From Fibrobacter sp. UWH6 (GTDB lineage Bacteria > Fibrobacterota > Fibrobacteria > Fibrobacterales > Fibrobacteraceae), in the NCBI RefSeq assembly GCF_900142465.1, contig NZ_FRAX01000012.1, positions 1-64,000 on the forward strand: a stretch of 64,000 nucleotides of DNA, given 5' to 3'. Below the pieces are notes generated by a model, which searched no databases, was not told the DNA's origin, and worked only from the letters and a program-made list of their open reading frames with translations. Positions 16,404 to 24,189 of the stretch are shown one piece after another (the stretch's first letter is position 1; each line of letters starts with the position of its first letter). The translations under genes and the position numbers were made by a program.

Positions 16404-17447
16404 ATGAACCTGAAAAAATCTCTCTCTCTCTTGGCAATGGCTGCAGCAGCCGTTTCCGCACAAACCAACGACAGGGACTACTCTGGCGCCGAACTTTACA
16501 CTAGGGACACCTACGAATACGGTCGTTTCGAAGCCCGTATGCAGATGGCAGCCGGTTCCGGCACCGTCAGTTCCATGTTCCTCTACCACAACGATTCTTA
16601 CATTGGCTGCGACGAACCCTGGGTCGAAGTGGATATCGAAATTCTGGGCAAGAACCCCAATGAATTCCAGTCCAACATCATTACCGGTTACGGTCCTGCC
16701 GATGGCTGCGCCGACAGAAAGCAGTACAGCGAAAAGCTTCATCCCATGAGCCCCGCCGTGAACACCGCCTTCCATACCTACGTCATGGAATGGACTCCGG
16801 ACTACGTGGCCTGGATTATTGATGGTGTTGAAGTCCGCAGAACCAAGGCTGGCGAACTGAACAGCAAGGGTGCAGATCAGGTCGTAGACCTGAAGAAGAA
16901 GCCCCAGGGTCTCCGTTTCAACCTCTGGTCCCATACCGATGCAGGTTGGGTTGGCCCGTGGGACGATTCCATCCTCCCCGTTTACCAGTTCATCAACTGG
17001 GTCAAGGTTTACAAGTACACTCCGGGTCAGGGCGAAAACGGTTCCGACTTCACTCTGGACTGGGTTGATAACTTCGATTCTTTCGACTCTTCCCGCTGGC
17101 TCAAGGGTAACTGGACCTTTGACGGCAACCGAGTCTACATCAGCTCCAAGAACATTTACGCACAGGACGGCATGATGATCCTCGCCCTCACCAAGAAGGG
17201 TCAGGAAAGCTTCAACGGCGTGGTTCCCCAGGATACAGAACCCAGCCCCGTTACAAGCTCTGCAAGCCAGGATCCTTCCTCTAGCGCTTCCGCCAATCCG
17301 GCTTCTAGCGCTTCTGAAGATCCGTCTTCCATCAAGAAGCTCACTCCTGCAGCAAAGCTCCAGAATTCTCGCGGCACCTTCAACGCCAAGGGCGAAATGG
17401 TGAACAAGGCTAACGCAGCCCGCTACCGCGTAGACTTCAAGCTCTAA
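16404..17447 (+). CDS. mixed-linkage beta-1,3-1,4-glucanase (lichenase), GH16, circularly permuted
   Basis: 347 aa, secreted. Cleaves beta-1,4 bonds next to beta-1,3 bonds in cereal beta-glucan and lichenan. The signal peptide MNLKKSLSLLAMAAAAVSA is cleaved near QTND. The catalytic motif WVEVDIEILG gives Glu75, Asp77 and Glu79 (ExDxE). The order of segments matches the well-studied Fibrobacter succinogenes enzyme, in which the catalytic motif comes early and the strands WVDNFDSFDSSRWLKG and GMMILALTKKGQESFNG, N-terminal in ordinary GH16 lichenases, come at the end. A short Pro/Ser linker (SSASQDPSSSAS) and a basic terminal domain ending AARYRVDFKL follow. AAAGGAGT lies 7 nt before the ATG. 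The divergence from the known enzyme includes extra Cys residues (IGCDEP, DGCAD). Confidence 0.95.
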   Translation: MNLKKSLSLLAMAAAAVSAQTNDRDYSGAELYTRDTYEYGRFEARMQMAAGSGTVSSMFLYHNDSYIGCDEPWVEVDIEILGKNPNEFQSNIITGYGPADGCADRKQYSEKLHPMSPAVNTAFHTYVMEWTPDYVAWIIDGVEVRRTKAGELNSKGADQVVDLKKKPQGLRFNLWSHTDAGWVGPWDDSILPVYQFINWVKVYKYTPGQGENGSDFTLDWVDNFDSFDSSRWLKGNWTFDGNRVYISSKNIYAQDGMMILALTKKGQESFNGVVPQDTEPSPVTSSASQDPSSSASANPASSASEDPSSIKKLTPAAKLQNSRGTFNAKGEMVNKANAARYRVDFKL

Positions 17448-17470
17448 AAAAGACTCCAACCCCAAACAAC

Positions 17471-17509
17471 AAAGCCTGTACAGTAGCAATATTGTACAGG
17501 CTTTTTTTT
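17471..17509 (+). terminator. terminator of the beta-glucanase gene
   Basis: A 12-bp stem AAAGCCTGTACA / TGTACAGGCTTT with a long T run. Confidence 0.92.
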
Positions 17510-17515
17510 ATTTTG
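17509..17515 (+). promoter_or_regulatory. -10-like element before the GntR gene
   Basis: TATTTTG with its first T 13 nt before GTG 17522 and no SD. It overlaps the T run of the preceding terminator, so it could be incidental. Confidence 0.35.
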
Positions 17516-17521
17516 TAGTCC

Positions 17522-18910
17522 GTGAAGAACCGGATTAAGCAAATTTTATTGGATACTCCCCATAAAGATGGAGACCGCCTTCCTTCTATCAGAGATGTGA
17601 TGAAGCATTATAACACGTCTTCGGGTACGGTACAGTCCGCCCTGAAAGAACTGACGGAAGAAGGAAAAATCTGCAAAATTCAAGGAAAGGGGTGCTTCTG
17701 GGGAAAGGAACTGATCAGCCAGAATATACCCATGGTTCACGAAACTGTGGCCGAACGTCTGGCAAAAGCTTTTGACCGCGATTTCGAGCGCGGACTCCTC
17801 AAGCCGTCTAAGTCCCTCCCCCAGTCCAAGGAACTGGCCCTGCGTTACAACGTAGCCCAGAACACCTTGCGCAAATTCCTGGATGGAAAGGTTTCCCAGG
17901 GAGTCCTGAACAAGTCCGGCAGACAATATTTCTTTGCCCAAAACAGGGTTGTAAACGAAACTTCCCCCCTCAGCGAAGTGATTTTTGTAACTCGATGCAA
18001 CAGTTGGGGCGGTTTTACGCCAGAAAGTGAACGCGAACTGGATTTTTTGCGTCTAGTATATAGAAAGGCCGGCGCAGAACGGTACAAGCTATCTTTATTA
18101 GGCATTAATGATGAAACAGGCAAGATCGTAGACCGTAGCGGAAAGGAACGCAGACTTTCAGACTATCCCAACGCTGTGGGAGCCGTCCTGTCCACTCTGC
18201 TGGTGCAGCGATTCCAGCCCCTGTTAAACTTTTTTGCCGACGCCAAGTATCCCGTGGCCGTCTGGTGGGAGCATCCCGAAGATGCAGTCCCCAAAACATT
18301 CTTGCGAAAGTTGAACTGGACCTTCTTCAACTCCACCTTCGGAGAAAATCCCGGTCAGGAAACAGGCCGCTACCTGATGAGCCAGGGCGTCAAGGAAATC
18401 AACTACTTTTCGCCCTACCATAATAGTTCCTGGTCCAAGGATCGCCTTATGGGGCTGTTGACTTCGGGCCTGCAGGTACACCCCTACGCAGACGATGAAT
18501 TTGCAAGTCCCTGGGACTATAAGGAAATTGCCAGAAAGAATGTGGAAAAGCATTCTGTCGAAACATACGCCCGCAACCTGGAAAAGGATAAACTGAAGTC
18601 TATGGCCCAGCGCGCAATCGCTGACCGCCAAGGCAAGCCGAACATTCCCTGGGTTTGCGTCAACGACGAAGTGGCCGGCATCTTTATCGAAATGAATGAC
18701 GATGGCGACATCAAATTGGAACAGCCGGAATACGGTCCCGTTTTGGTGGGGTTCGACAATTCCATCGAAAGCTACCTATTGCGACTCCCCTCTTATGACT
18801 TCAATACCGAAGCGTTGGTAGAGCAGATTTTCTACAGCATCAGCAATCCGTCGGAATATTACGACAAAAAGAAAATCCACCACATTTTAGGAAATGTTGT
18901 TGAAAAATAG
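17522..18910 (+). CDS. GntR-family regulator with two N-terminal wHTH segments and LacI-type sensor domain
   Basis: 462 aa. GTG start. Residues 1-60 form a GntR winged helix: GDRLPSIRDVMKHYNTSSGTVQSALKELTEEGKI. A second helix-turn-helix-like segment at about 75-130 (LPQSKELALRYNVAQNTLRKFLDG) repeats the pattern. The rest (about 150-462) resembles a periplasmic-binding-like sensor: AVGAVLSTLLVQRFQPLL, then GRYLMSQGVKEINYFSP, then WVCVNDEVAGIF, and GPVLVGFDNSIE near the end. Ligand probably a sugar; it sits directly after the beta-glucanase, so it is a plausible local regulator. Confidence 0.82.
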   Translation: MKNRIKQILLDTPHKDGDRLPSIRDVMKHYNTSSGTVQSALKELTEEGKICKIQGKGCFWGKELISQNIPMVHETVAERLAKAFDRDFERGLLKPSKSLPQSKELALRYNVAQNTLRKFLDGKVSQGVLNKSGRQYFFAQNRVVNETSPLSEVIFVTRCNSWGGFTPESERELDFLRLVYRKAGAERYKLSLLGINDETGKIVDRSGKERRLSDYPNAVGAVLSTLLVQRFQPLLNFFADAKYPVAVWWEHPEDAVPKTFLRKLNWTFFNSTFGENPGQETGRYLMSQGVKEINYFSPYHNSSWSKDRLMGLLTSGLQVHPYADDEFASPWDYKEIARKNVEKHSVETYARNLEKDKLKSMAQRAIADRQGKPNIPWVCVNDEVAGIFIEMNDDGDIKLEQPEYGPVLVGFDNSIESYLLRLPSYDFNTEALVEQIFYSISNPSEYYDKKKIHHILGNVVEK

Positions 18911-18931
18911 CGAAACAATTCCACAAAAACA

Positions 18932-18959
18932 AAGGCCCCCAAAGGGGGCCTTCATTTTT
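18932..18959 (+). terminator. terminator of the GntR gene
   Basis: Stem AAGGCCCCC / GGGGGCCTT, loop AAA, then CATTTTT. Confidence 0.8.
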
Positions 18960-18972
18960 CAACAACATTTCC

Positions 18973-19065
18973 AATTACGAATTATTAAGTACGAATTACG
19001 AGAATAATAGTCGCGGAGAAGCCGCCTAACTAAGTCTCATAATTCATACATCGTAATTCATAATT
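18973..19065. repeat. 93-bp palindromic intergenic element
   Basis: The left arm carries AATTACGAATTA and GTACGAATTACGAG. The right arm carries CTCATAATTCATAC and CGTAATTCATAATT, their near-perfect reverse complements. The centre is a GCGG-AGAAG-CCGC hairpin. The whole folds into one long hairpin between two convergent genes. Confidence 0.7.
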
Positions 19066-19090
19066 GACTTTGATCTAGACAAAAACAAGT

Positions 19091-19825
19091 TTACTTGTTT
19101 TTGTTGACGATCAAAGTCTTAGCCTTGAAGGTCTTGCGGTCGATGACCTTGACCATCAGGGAAACCTTGTTGTCCTTGTCCAGGGCGTTCCAGTACTTCT
19201 TCAGGTTTTCTTCGGCGGTGTCGAAGATGGGCATCAGCTTCGGGGAACCTTCGAAGGAAGGAATGGGCTTGCCGTCGGTGACGTAGGTGCTGATGAAGTG
19301 GCCGAGACCCGGAAGAGCCTTTTCGAATTCGAAAGTAGCGCGTTCGCAGCCAGCGTCTTCGCAGTTGTTGCGAGACTTGAGGATGCTTAATTTGTACAAA
19401 GCCGGCTGGGCGTTCTTGTAGTGGATACCGGAGATACGCGGAGTGAAGTTGGGAGCGTCGTCTTCGTACTGACGGGTAGCCAGAGCGCTTTCGAAAGTGC
19501 CGCCCAGCTTGATGGCGTCATAGATAGTATCAGTCTGGTCACCGTTGGTGATGATCTGAACATCAGCAGTGTGGCGAGCCGGATAGTAGATGATGAGGTG
19601 CGGGTCGGTGAGCTTGGATTCATCGAAAGCCTTGGTCTTCATGAAGCCGGTCTTAGCTTCCATTTCGAAAACGCGGTTACGGCTGTTGACGCTGCGGCCC
19701 ATGATCCAGTAAACCTGAACGAAGGACTTGCCATCGGGGCTGGTGCCGAGAACGATACCACGACCGGGATACGGATTCTTGGTGAGAGCCTTGAAGTTTT
19801 CTTTTGCTTCATCTGTATAAGACAT
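19091..19825 (-). CDS. purO: IMP cyclohydrolase, archaeal PurO-like family
   Basis: 244 aa. Ring closure of FAICAR to IMP, last step of purine synthesis, cytoplasmic. The N-terminal NPYPGRGIVLGTSPDGKSFVQVYWIMGRSVNSRNRVF matches the PF07826-type enzyme (PGR-GRS-SRNR residues line its nucleotide site). Most bacteria use the unrelated PurH. The length is slightly above the archaeal enzyme. AGAGGT lies before the ATG. It stands alone; the downstream palindrome probably serves as its terminator or a convergent barrier. purF is at 475-1938, so the purine genes are dispersed. Confidence 0.83.
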   Translation of the reverse strand: MSYTDEAKENFKALTKNPYPGRGIVLGTSPDGKSFVQVYWIMGRSVNSRNRVFEMEAKTGFMKTKAFDESKLTDPHLIIYYPARHTADVQIITNGDQTDTIYDAIKLGGTFESALATRQYEDDAPNFTPRISGIHYKNAQPALYKLSILKSRNNCEDAGCERATFEFEKALPGLGHFISTYVTDGKPIPSFEGSPKLMPIFDTAEENLKKYWNALDKDNKVSLMVKVIDRKTFKAKTLIVNKNK

Positions 19826-19852
19826 TTTGTACCTCTTGTTGTTAAAAATTTT

Positions 19853-19978
19853 CAGGTCGCTTCGCTTTGAGGTCGGTCACTACCGTTCCCTTTCAGGTAT
19901 GAGGCTATTACACAACATAACTACGCTCAAAAATAACTAGACCTCACACCTCAAAGCACCGCAAGGTGCGACCTCATA
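19853..19978. repeat. hairpin repeat family, two copies in opposite orientation
   Basis: One copy at 19949-19978 has ACCTCAAAGCACCGCAAGGTGCG followed by ACCTCATACCT: a GCACC-GCAA-GGTGC hairpin inside constant flanks. An inverted, shorter copy at 19853-19873 has CAGGTCGCTTCGCTTTGAGGT. The same constant flanks with different stems recur at 40316-40424. Confidence 0.7.
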
Positions 19979-19983
19979 CCTCA

Positions 19984-20316
19984 CTACCTCTTCGGATTAT
20001 AATTATTCATCAGCACCATGGCGATGGTTACACACAACATAACGACACTACCAACTATGACCTGCTGTTTATGGTCGTACTCGCGTTTGACATAGCTAGG
20101 GTTCTCTTCGTTCAGTTCCTGCAAGGTCGGACCTTCCGCCAGCTTTGTACTATCAATACCATAGAGTTCGGCAATTTCAGCATCCGTCATATTTAGGGTA
20201 TTGACATAGGCGGAATCATACTGGTCCAGCTTGTCGGCGGCAGACGAAACCGCCGGCGTCAGTGCGACGCAGGCGATTGCAATTGCGAATATTGCAAACA
20301 CACGATTCAATGCCAT
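19984..20316 (-). CDS. small exported protein with C-terminal membrane anchor
   Basis: 110 aa. The N-terminal MALNRVFAIFAIAIACVALTP is a signal peptide with likely cleavage after SSA. The middle is acidic (NMTDAEIAELYGIDSTKLAEG). Near the C-terminus VIVGSVVMLCVTIAMVLM is a membrane segment followed by a short NNYNPKR tail. No family recognised. An upstream in-frame ATG (20349) would begin inside a repeat-like sequence and give a poorer signal peptide, so ATG 20316 is preferred. Downstream of gatB on the same strand with a 57-nt gap. Confidence 0.6.
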   Translation of the reverse strand: MALNRVFAIFAIAIACVALTPAVSSAADKLDQYDSAYVNTLNMTDAEIAELYGIDSTKLAEGPTLQELNEENPSYVKREYDHKQQVIVGSVVMLCVTIAMVLMNNYNPKR

Positions 20317-20373
20317 AGCAACTTGCGAAGCAGAGCCTGCCCTGAGCATAGCGAAGGGTGGCGATTAGGCCGA

Positions 20374-21828
20374 TTATTCCTGAGCCAGCTTGTCGAGAAT
20401 CTCGTTCACCATACCCGGGTTAGCCTTGCCACCGGACTTACGCATGGTCATACCCACAAGGAAGCCCTTCAGAGCCACCTTACCGGCCTTGAATTCTGCG
20501 AACTGGGCAGCGTTGGCTGCGCAAACTTCGCGAACAATAGCTTCGATAGCGCCAGTATCAGCCACCTGGACCAGACCCTTTTCCTTAACGATATCTGCAG
20601 GATCCTTGCCAGTTTCGAACATGTCGGCGAAGACAGTCTTTGCAATCTTACCGTTGATGGTCTTGTCTTCAATCAGGTTCACCAGGGCGCAGAGCTGTTC
20701 CGGCTTGATCTTCAGGTCAGCGAGGCCACCTTCCAGATCCTTCATCTTGGCCAGGAGTTCGGTAATGACCCAGTTAGCGAGAACCTTGCCGTTCTTGCAG
20801 TTCTTGGAAGCGGTATCGAACCAGTCGCTGATGTCGCGGTCGTCGGTCAAAACCTGTGCATCGTATTCAGACACGCCAAGATCATTCATGAAGCGGGCGC
20901 GACGTGCATCCGGCAGTTCCGGAAGGGTGCGGCGGATTTCTTCCACGAAGGCAGGATCGGTAACGAGGCGTACCATGTCCGGTTCCGGGAAGTACTTATA
21001 GTCGTGAGCGTCTTCCTTGGAGCGGATGACGATAGTCTTGTCAGCATTGGGGTCGTAACGCTTGGTGCACTGTTCCACTTCCTTGCCTGCGTCGAGCGTT
21101 GCGGACTGCAAGTAGTATTCGGCGTTCAGAGCCTTTTCAAGGTTGGTGAAGCTGTTCAGGTTCTTGATTTCTGCACGGGTGCCGAAAGGAGCGTCTTCGG
21201 AAGCGCGGAGGGAGATGTTACCATCGCAGCGCATGTTGCCGTTTTCCATGTTAGCATTGGAAACGCGGGTGTATTCCAAAGTCTGCTTGATCTTCTTGAG
21301 GACCAGCACAGCTTCTTCCGGGCTACGGATGTCAGGTTCAGTCACGATTTCGCAAAGCGGAGTACCGCAGCGGTTTGCGTCGAAGTGAGAGTCGGTGGGG
21401 CTCATGTCGTGGATCAGCTTACCGGCGTCTTCTTCCATGTGGATACGGGTAATGCCCACGCGCTTCTTGGTGCCGTCAGCCTTGATGATTTCCAGCCAGC
21501 CGTTCTTGCAGATGGGATGGTCGTACACCGGAAGACCGCCAGTCTGGGTAATCTGATAGCCCTTGGGAAGGTCCGGATAGAAGTAGTTCTTACGGGTCCA
21601 CATAGCGTTCAGGTCGATTTCGCAGTTGAGAGCGAGACCCAAGCGGATAGCGTATTCCACAGCCTGCTTGTTGGGAACCGGCATGGCACCGGGCATACCC
21701 AGGCAAACCGGGCAAACGTGCTTATTAGGAGTAGTGTTCACTTCAATTTCGCAACCGCAGAACATCTTCGTCTTGGTAGCGAGCTGGCAATGGATTTCGA
21801 GACCGATAACGGTAGAGTAGTTAGGCAT
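20374..21828 (-). CDS. gatB: aspartyl/glutamyl-tRNA amidotransferase subunit B
   Basis: 484 aa, cytoplasmic subunit of GatCAB, which converts Glu-tRNA(Gln) or Asp-tRNA(Asn) to the amide forms. The N-terminus MPNYSTVIGLEIHCQLATKTKMFCGCE is the family signature. The zinc cysteines are the C-x-C of MFCGCE and the CxxC of HVCPVCLG. The PGAMPVPNKQAV and HMEEDAGKL motifs follow. The C-terminal YqeY-like domain ends GMTMRKSGGKANPGMVNEIL. TGGAG precedes ATG 21828; a longer in-frame start at 21873 is not supported. gatA and gatC are not in the window, so the complex is encoded at separate loci. Confidence 0.95.
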   Translation of the reverse strand: MPNYSTVIGLEIHCQLATKTKMFCGCEIEVNTTPNKHVCPVCLGMPGAMPVPNKQAVEYAIRLGLALNCEIDLNAMWTRKNYFYPDLPKGYQITQTGGLPVYDHPICKNGWLEIIKADGTKKRVGITRIHMEEDAGKLIHDMSPTDSHFDANRCGTPLCEIVTEPDIRSPEEAVLVLKKIKQTLEYTRVSNANMENGNMRCDGNISLRASEDAPFGTRAEIKNLNSFTNLEKALNAEYYLQSATLDAGKEVEQCTKRYDPNADKTIVIRSKEDAHDYKYFPEPDMVRLVTDPAFVEEIRRTLPELPDARRARFMNDLGVSEYDAQVLTDDRDISDWFDTASKNCKNGKVLANWVITELLAKMKDLEGGLADLKIKPEQLCALVNLIEDKTINGKIAKTVFADMFETGKDPADIVKEKGLVQVADTGAIEAIVREVCAANAAQFAEFKAGKVALKGFLVGMTMRKSGGKANPGMVNEILDKLAQE

Positions 21829-21900
21829 ATTAACTCCAGTAAATTTACAAGAGAAAATGTAGAAAAAAGCCACACTAACAAAGTGCGGCTCAATTCAAAA

Positions 21901-22458
21901 TTACTCAATGGTGAAGTATGTATCGTAGTAGATAAAGGGGCGCTTCTTCTTTTTCTTGAACTTGCCCTTTCCACCGCCTTCCAATTCAGAGACCAGATCC
22001 TGGAGGCCGCCCATTTCAACCTTGTTGGGATCGTCTTCTTCTTCGGCTTCCTTGACCTTGAAGTAAGGGATTACCAGGTCGAAGTCATCCTTGTCTGCAT
22101 CCTTTTCGAAGTTGAAGGAATATTCCGTTTCGGTGTTGCCATCCTTAACGCGCTTGGTAGAGATGTTGATGCTCATCAGGCGGGCATTGAGAGTCACTGC
22201 ATCAAACTGAACAGTCATGTCCAGGGCGTATTCTTCCAGAGGCAAGGTGGTCTTAGAAAAGCAGAAGTCACCAACGCTGTTGAATGCACCATCAATTTCG
22301 ACACCGTACTTGATCAGGTCGCGGAGCATGCCGTGGGTTGCGCCGTATTCCATAGCCTTGAGGGTGAACTTGGACTTCACCATGAGCTGCTGCAGCTTCA
22401 GGGAATACTTGTCCAGACGAGACGTCAGGTTCATTTGCATCTTATATTCATTTGCCAT
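21901..22458 (-). CDS. hypothetical protein with Lys-rich C-terminus
   Basis: 185 aa, no signal peptide, soluble. Strand-rich middle (FTLKAMEYGATHGMLRDLIKYGVEIDG) and a C-terminal KFKKKKKRPFIYYDTYFTIE. GAAGGACT before the ATG at 22458 sets the start. No family recognised. It lies between an orphan PIN gene and gatB on the same strand. Confidence 0.6.
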   Translation of the reverse strand: MANEYKMQMNLTSRLDKYSLKLQQLMVKSKFTLKAMEYGATHGMLRDLIKYGVEIDGAFNSVGDFCFSKTTLPLEEYALDMTVQFDAVTLNARLMSINISTKRVKDGNTETEYSFNFEKDADKDDFDLVIPYFKVKEAEEEDDPNKVEMGGLQDLVSELEGGGKGKFKKKKKRPFIYYDTYFTIE

Positions 22459-22491
22459 ATCGAGTCCTTCTTTTGTCGGGCGCAAATATAA

Positions 22492-22944
22492 TTATAAAAC
22501 TTCTTCCAGCGTTACCACGGGTATATCCGTAGAGTTCGCAAAGTTCACATTCTCGGTAAGGATGCAATCCGCTCCGTTCACGAATGCCGTGGCCAGTCGC
22601 AGGGAATCTTCTTCGGAAAGCTTGTGGTTTGTACGATTGGCAGATGCAAAAAGTTCTGCAGCCTTCACCGCGATTTCGCCATTCACGTCACAGAGTTTAA
22701 CGTTCTGGGAATGTTCAAAGAACTCACGGTACTGGCGGGCAAGAACGCCCTCCCCTGCCACACAGGCCTTGCGGGAAAGTTCGAACAGGGTGACGCTAGA
22801 AGTCAGAATCGTGACGTTCTTTTCGTAAGCATAGTCCAGCACCGACGAAACGACAGGATAGAAGTCCGGATGCATCTGGAGCAGGCGGACAACTGCGCTT
22901 GTATCCAGAAATAGAATGCGGGACTGTTCTATAACCTTGTTCAT
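22492..22944 (-). CDS. PIN-domain ribonuclease-like protein
   Basis: 150 aa. The acidic residues of a PIN active site are in order: Asp14 in LFLDTSAVV, a Glu in TLFELSRKA, and the Glu/Asp pair in SEEDSLRLATA with NGADCILTEN after it. PIN proteins are mostly VapC-type toxins that cut tRNA or rRNA. No antitoxin-sized ORF adjoins it: the upstream neighbour is an exported 358-aa protein ending 27 nt before, and the downstream one a soluble protein. So either an orphan or a non-toxin housekeeping PIN. Confidence 0.75.
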   Translation of the reverse strand: MNKVIEQSRILFLDTSAVVRLLQMHPDFYPVVSSVLDYAYEKNVTILTSSVTLFELSRKACVAGEGVLARQYREFFEHSQNVKLCDVNGEIAVKAAELFASANRTNHKLSEEDSLRLATAFVNGADCILTENVNFANSTDIPVVTLEEVL

Positions 22945-22971
22945 AAAGTTAGAGTGTCTGACCTGCTGTAA

Positions 22972-24048
22972 TTACTCGTAGATTTCCATCTGGGCGATGT
23001 CTTCACGCATGCCGGCACGAACCATCCTGAATCGTTCAGCCTTGGGGTAGAAGTACCAGATCCACCATTCACCGCTAATATCGGTGCGCTTGGTCTTGAT
23101 GGCCACGGGCTTTTCACCCTTGAAGTAGTCGCGCTTGTGGGGAATCACGTGTTCGAAGGGACGATAGGTATGGACTTCTTCGCCAGCCTTACGTTCGATA
23201 AAGCCGTTACCGCCCTTACTCCAGGTGATGGTCACCTTTCCGTTTTCATCCTTTTCTTCCTTGCAGGAATCAAAGCCGCTGTCGCACCACTTGAAGTACT
23301 TGTAGGTGAAAGCCTGTTCGGGCATGTTGAAGGTTTCGACCACGCGACGGATGCCCCTGAAGTCGTTGTATTCGCCTTCGAGAGTGTAGTTGCCCACGTT
23401 GTATTCGGAGCAGCCACGCTGAGCCACCTTCACTCGACGGTTGGCGATTGCCAGGTCAACGGTGCAGCCTTCTTCGCTATAGGTCATGCGACCCTGGCCG
23501 CCGGCTTCGCGCATTTCCACATTGCTGGCTTCCAGTTCGGCACGACCAGATTCGGGGCCATTCTGGATGATAAAGGTAAACTGTCTGGGGTTCGTAGGAG
23601 ACTTCTTGAGGACAACGCGACCGGTTGCGGAGGCGTACTCGCCACTCAGGTCCTGGGCTGCCTGCTGGAAACGGGCCAGGTCGGCGCGCTTGACCCAGAG
23701 GGCACCATACTTACAATCGATGGGAACGAAACGGGGCGGTTCAGAGGGAGTTACCTTTTCATAATAGACCACCTTCTTCTTGACGGTCTTCATCTTGGGG
23801 CGTCCCTTCTTGTCTTTCTTGACATTGCCCTTCTTGTCCTTGACTTCCACCTTTTCCTTGACAATCTTGGTCTTTTTTACGGAATCCTGGGGAATGGGCA
23901 GTTCCTTGATCCAGTCATTAAGCTGGAGGGTTGCTGCGGGGGTACTTTCGTCTACGGTACCGCCAACCTTTTTATAAACGGACAGAGTTTCTTGTGAAAA
24001 ACCGAATGCAACGGCAAAAAACAATGCAAAAATGATAGATCTCTTCAA
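22972..24048 (-). CDS. exported protein of unknown function
   Basis: 358 aa. The signal peptide MKRSIIFALFFAVAFGFSQ is cleaved near ETLSV. A Lys-rich low-complexity stretch (KEKVEVKDKKGNVKKDKKG) follows, then two similar beta-strand-rich parts; paired cysteines (RGCSEYNVG, KWCDSGFDSCKEE) could form disulfides. The start is TTG 24048, preceded by AGAGGTG at good spacing, the only start that keeps the signal peptide. No family recognised. Probably periplasmic or surface exposed; likely first gene of the minus-strand group that runs to gatB. Confidence 0.65.
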   Translation of the reverse strand: MKRSIIFALFFAVAFGFSQETLSVYKKVGGTVDESTPAATLQLNDWIKELPIPQDSVKKTKIVKEKVEVKDKKGNVKKDKKGRPKMKTVKKKVVYYEKVTPSEPPRFVPIDCKYGALWVKRADLARFQQAAQDLSGEYASATGRVVLKKSPTNPRQFTFIIQNGPESGRAELEASNVEMREAGGQGRMTYSEEGCTVDLAIANRRVKVAQRGCSEYNVGNYTLEGEYNDFRGIRRVVETFNMPEQAFTYKYFKWCDSGFDSCKEEKDENGKVTITWSKGGNGFIERKAGEEVHTYRPFEHVIPHKRDYFKGEKPVAIKTKRTDISGEWWIWYFYPKAERFRMVRAGMREDIAQMEIYE

Positions 24049-24189
24049 AATTCACCTCTTTTGAAGCGTAAAGTTAGCCATTTTAAATGATAAATGAAAG
24101 TAAAAACCCCTAAGGAAAGTTTTTTTTACCATACTGCCAAAATTTTTTACTAAAATTTGAACGTGGAATTAGTGAAAGGAGTTCCCTCT

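Noticed and set aside
20323-22491. 722-residue plus-strand ORF
   Set aside because: Antisense across gatB and a neighbour. It begins in a repeat-like sequence and has no domain.
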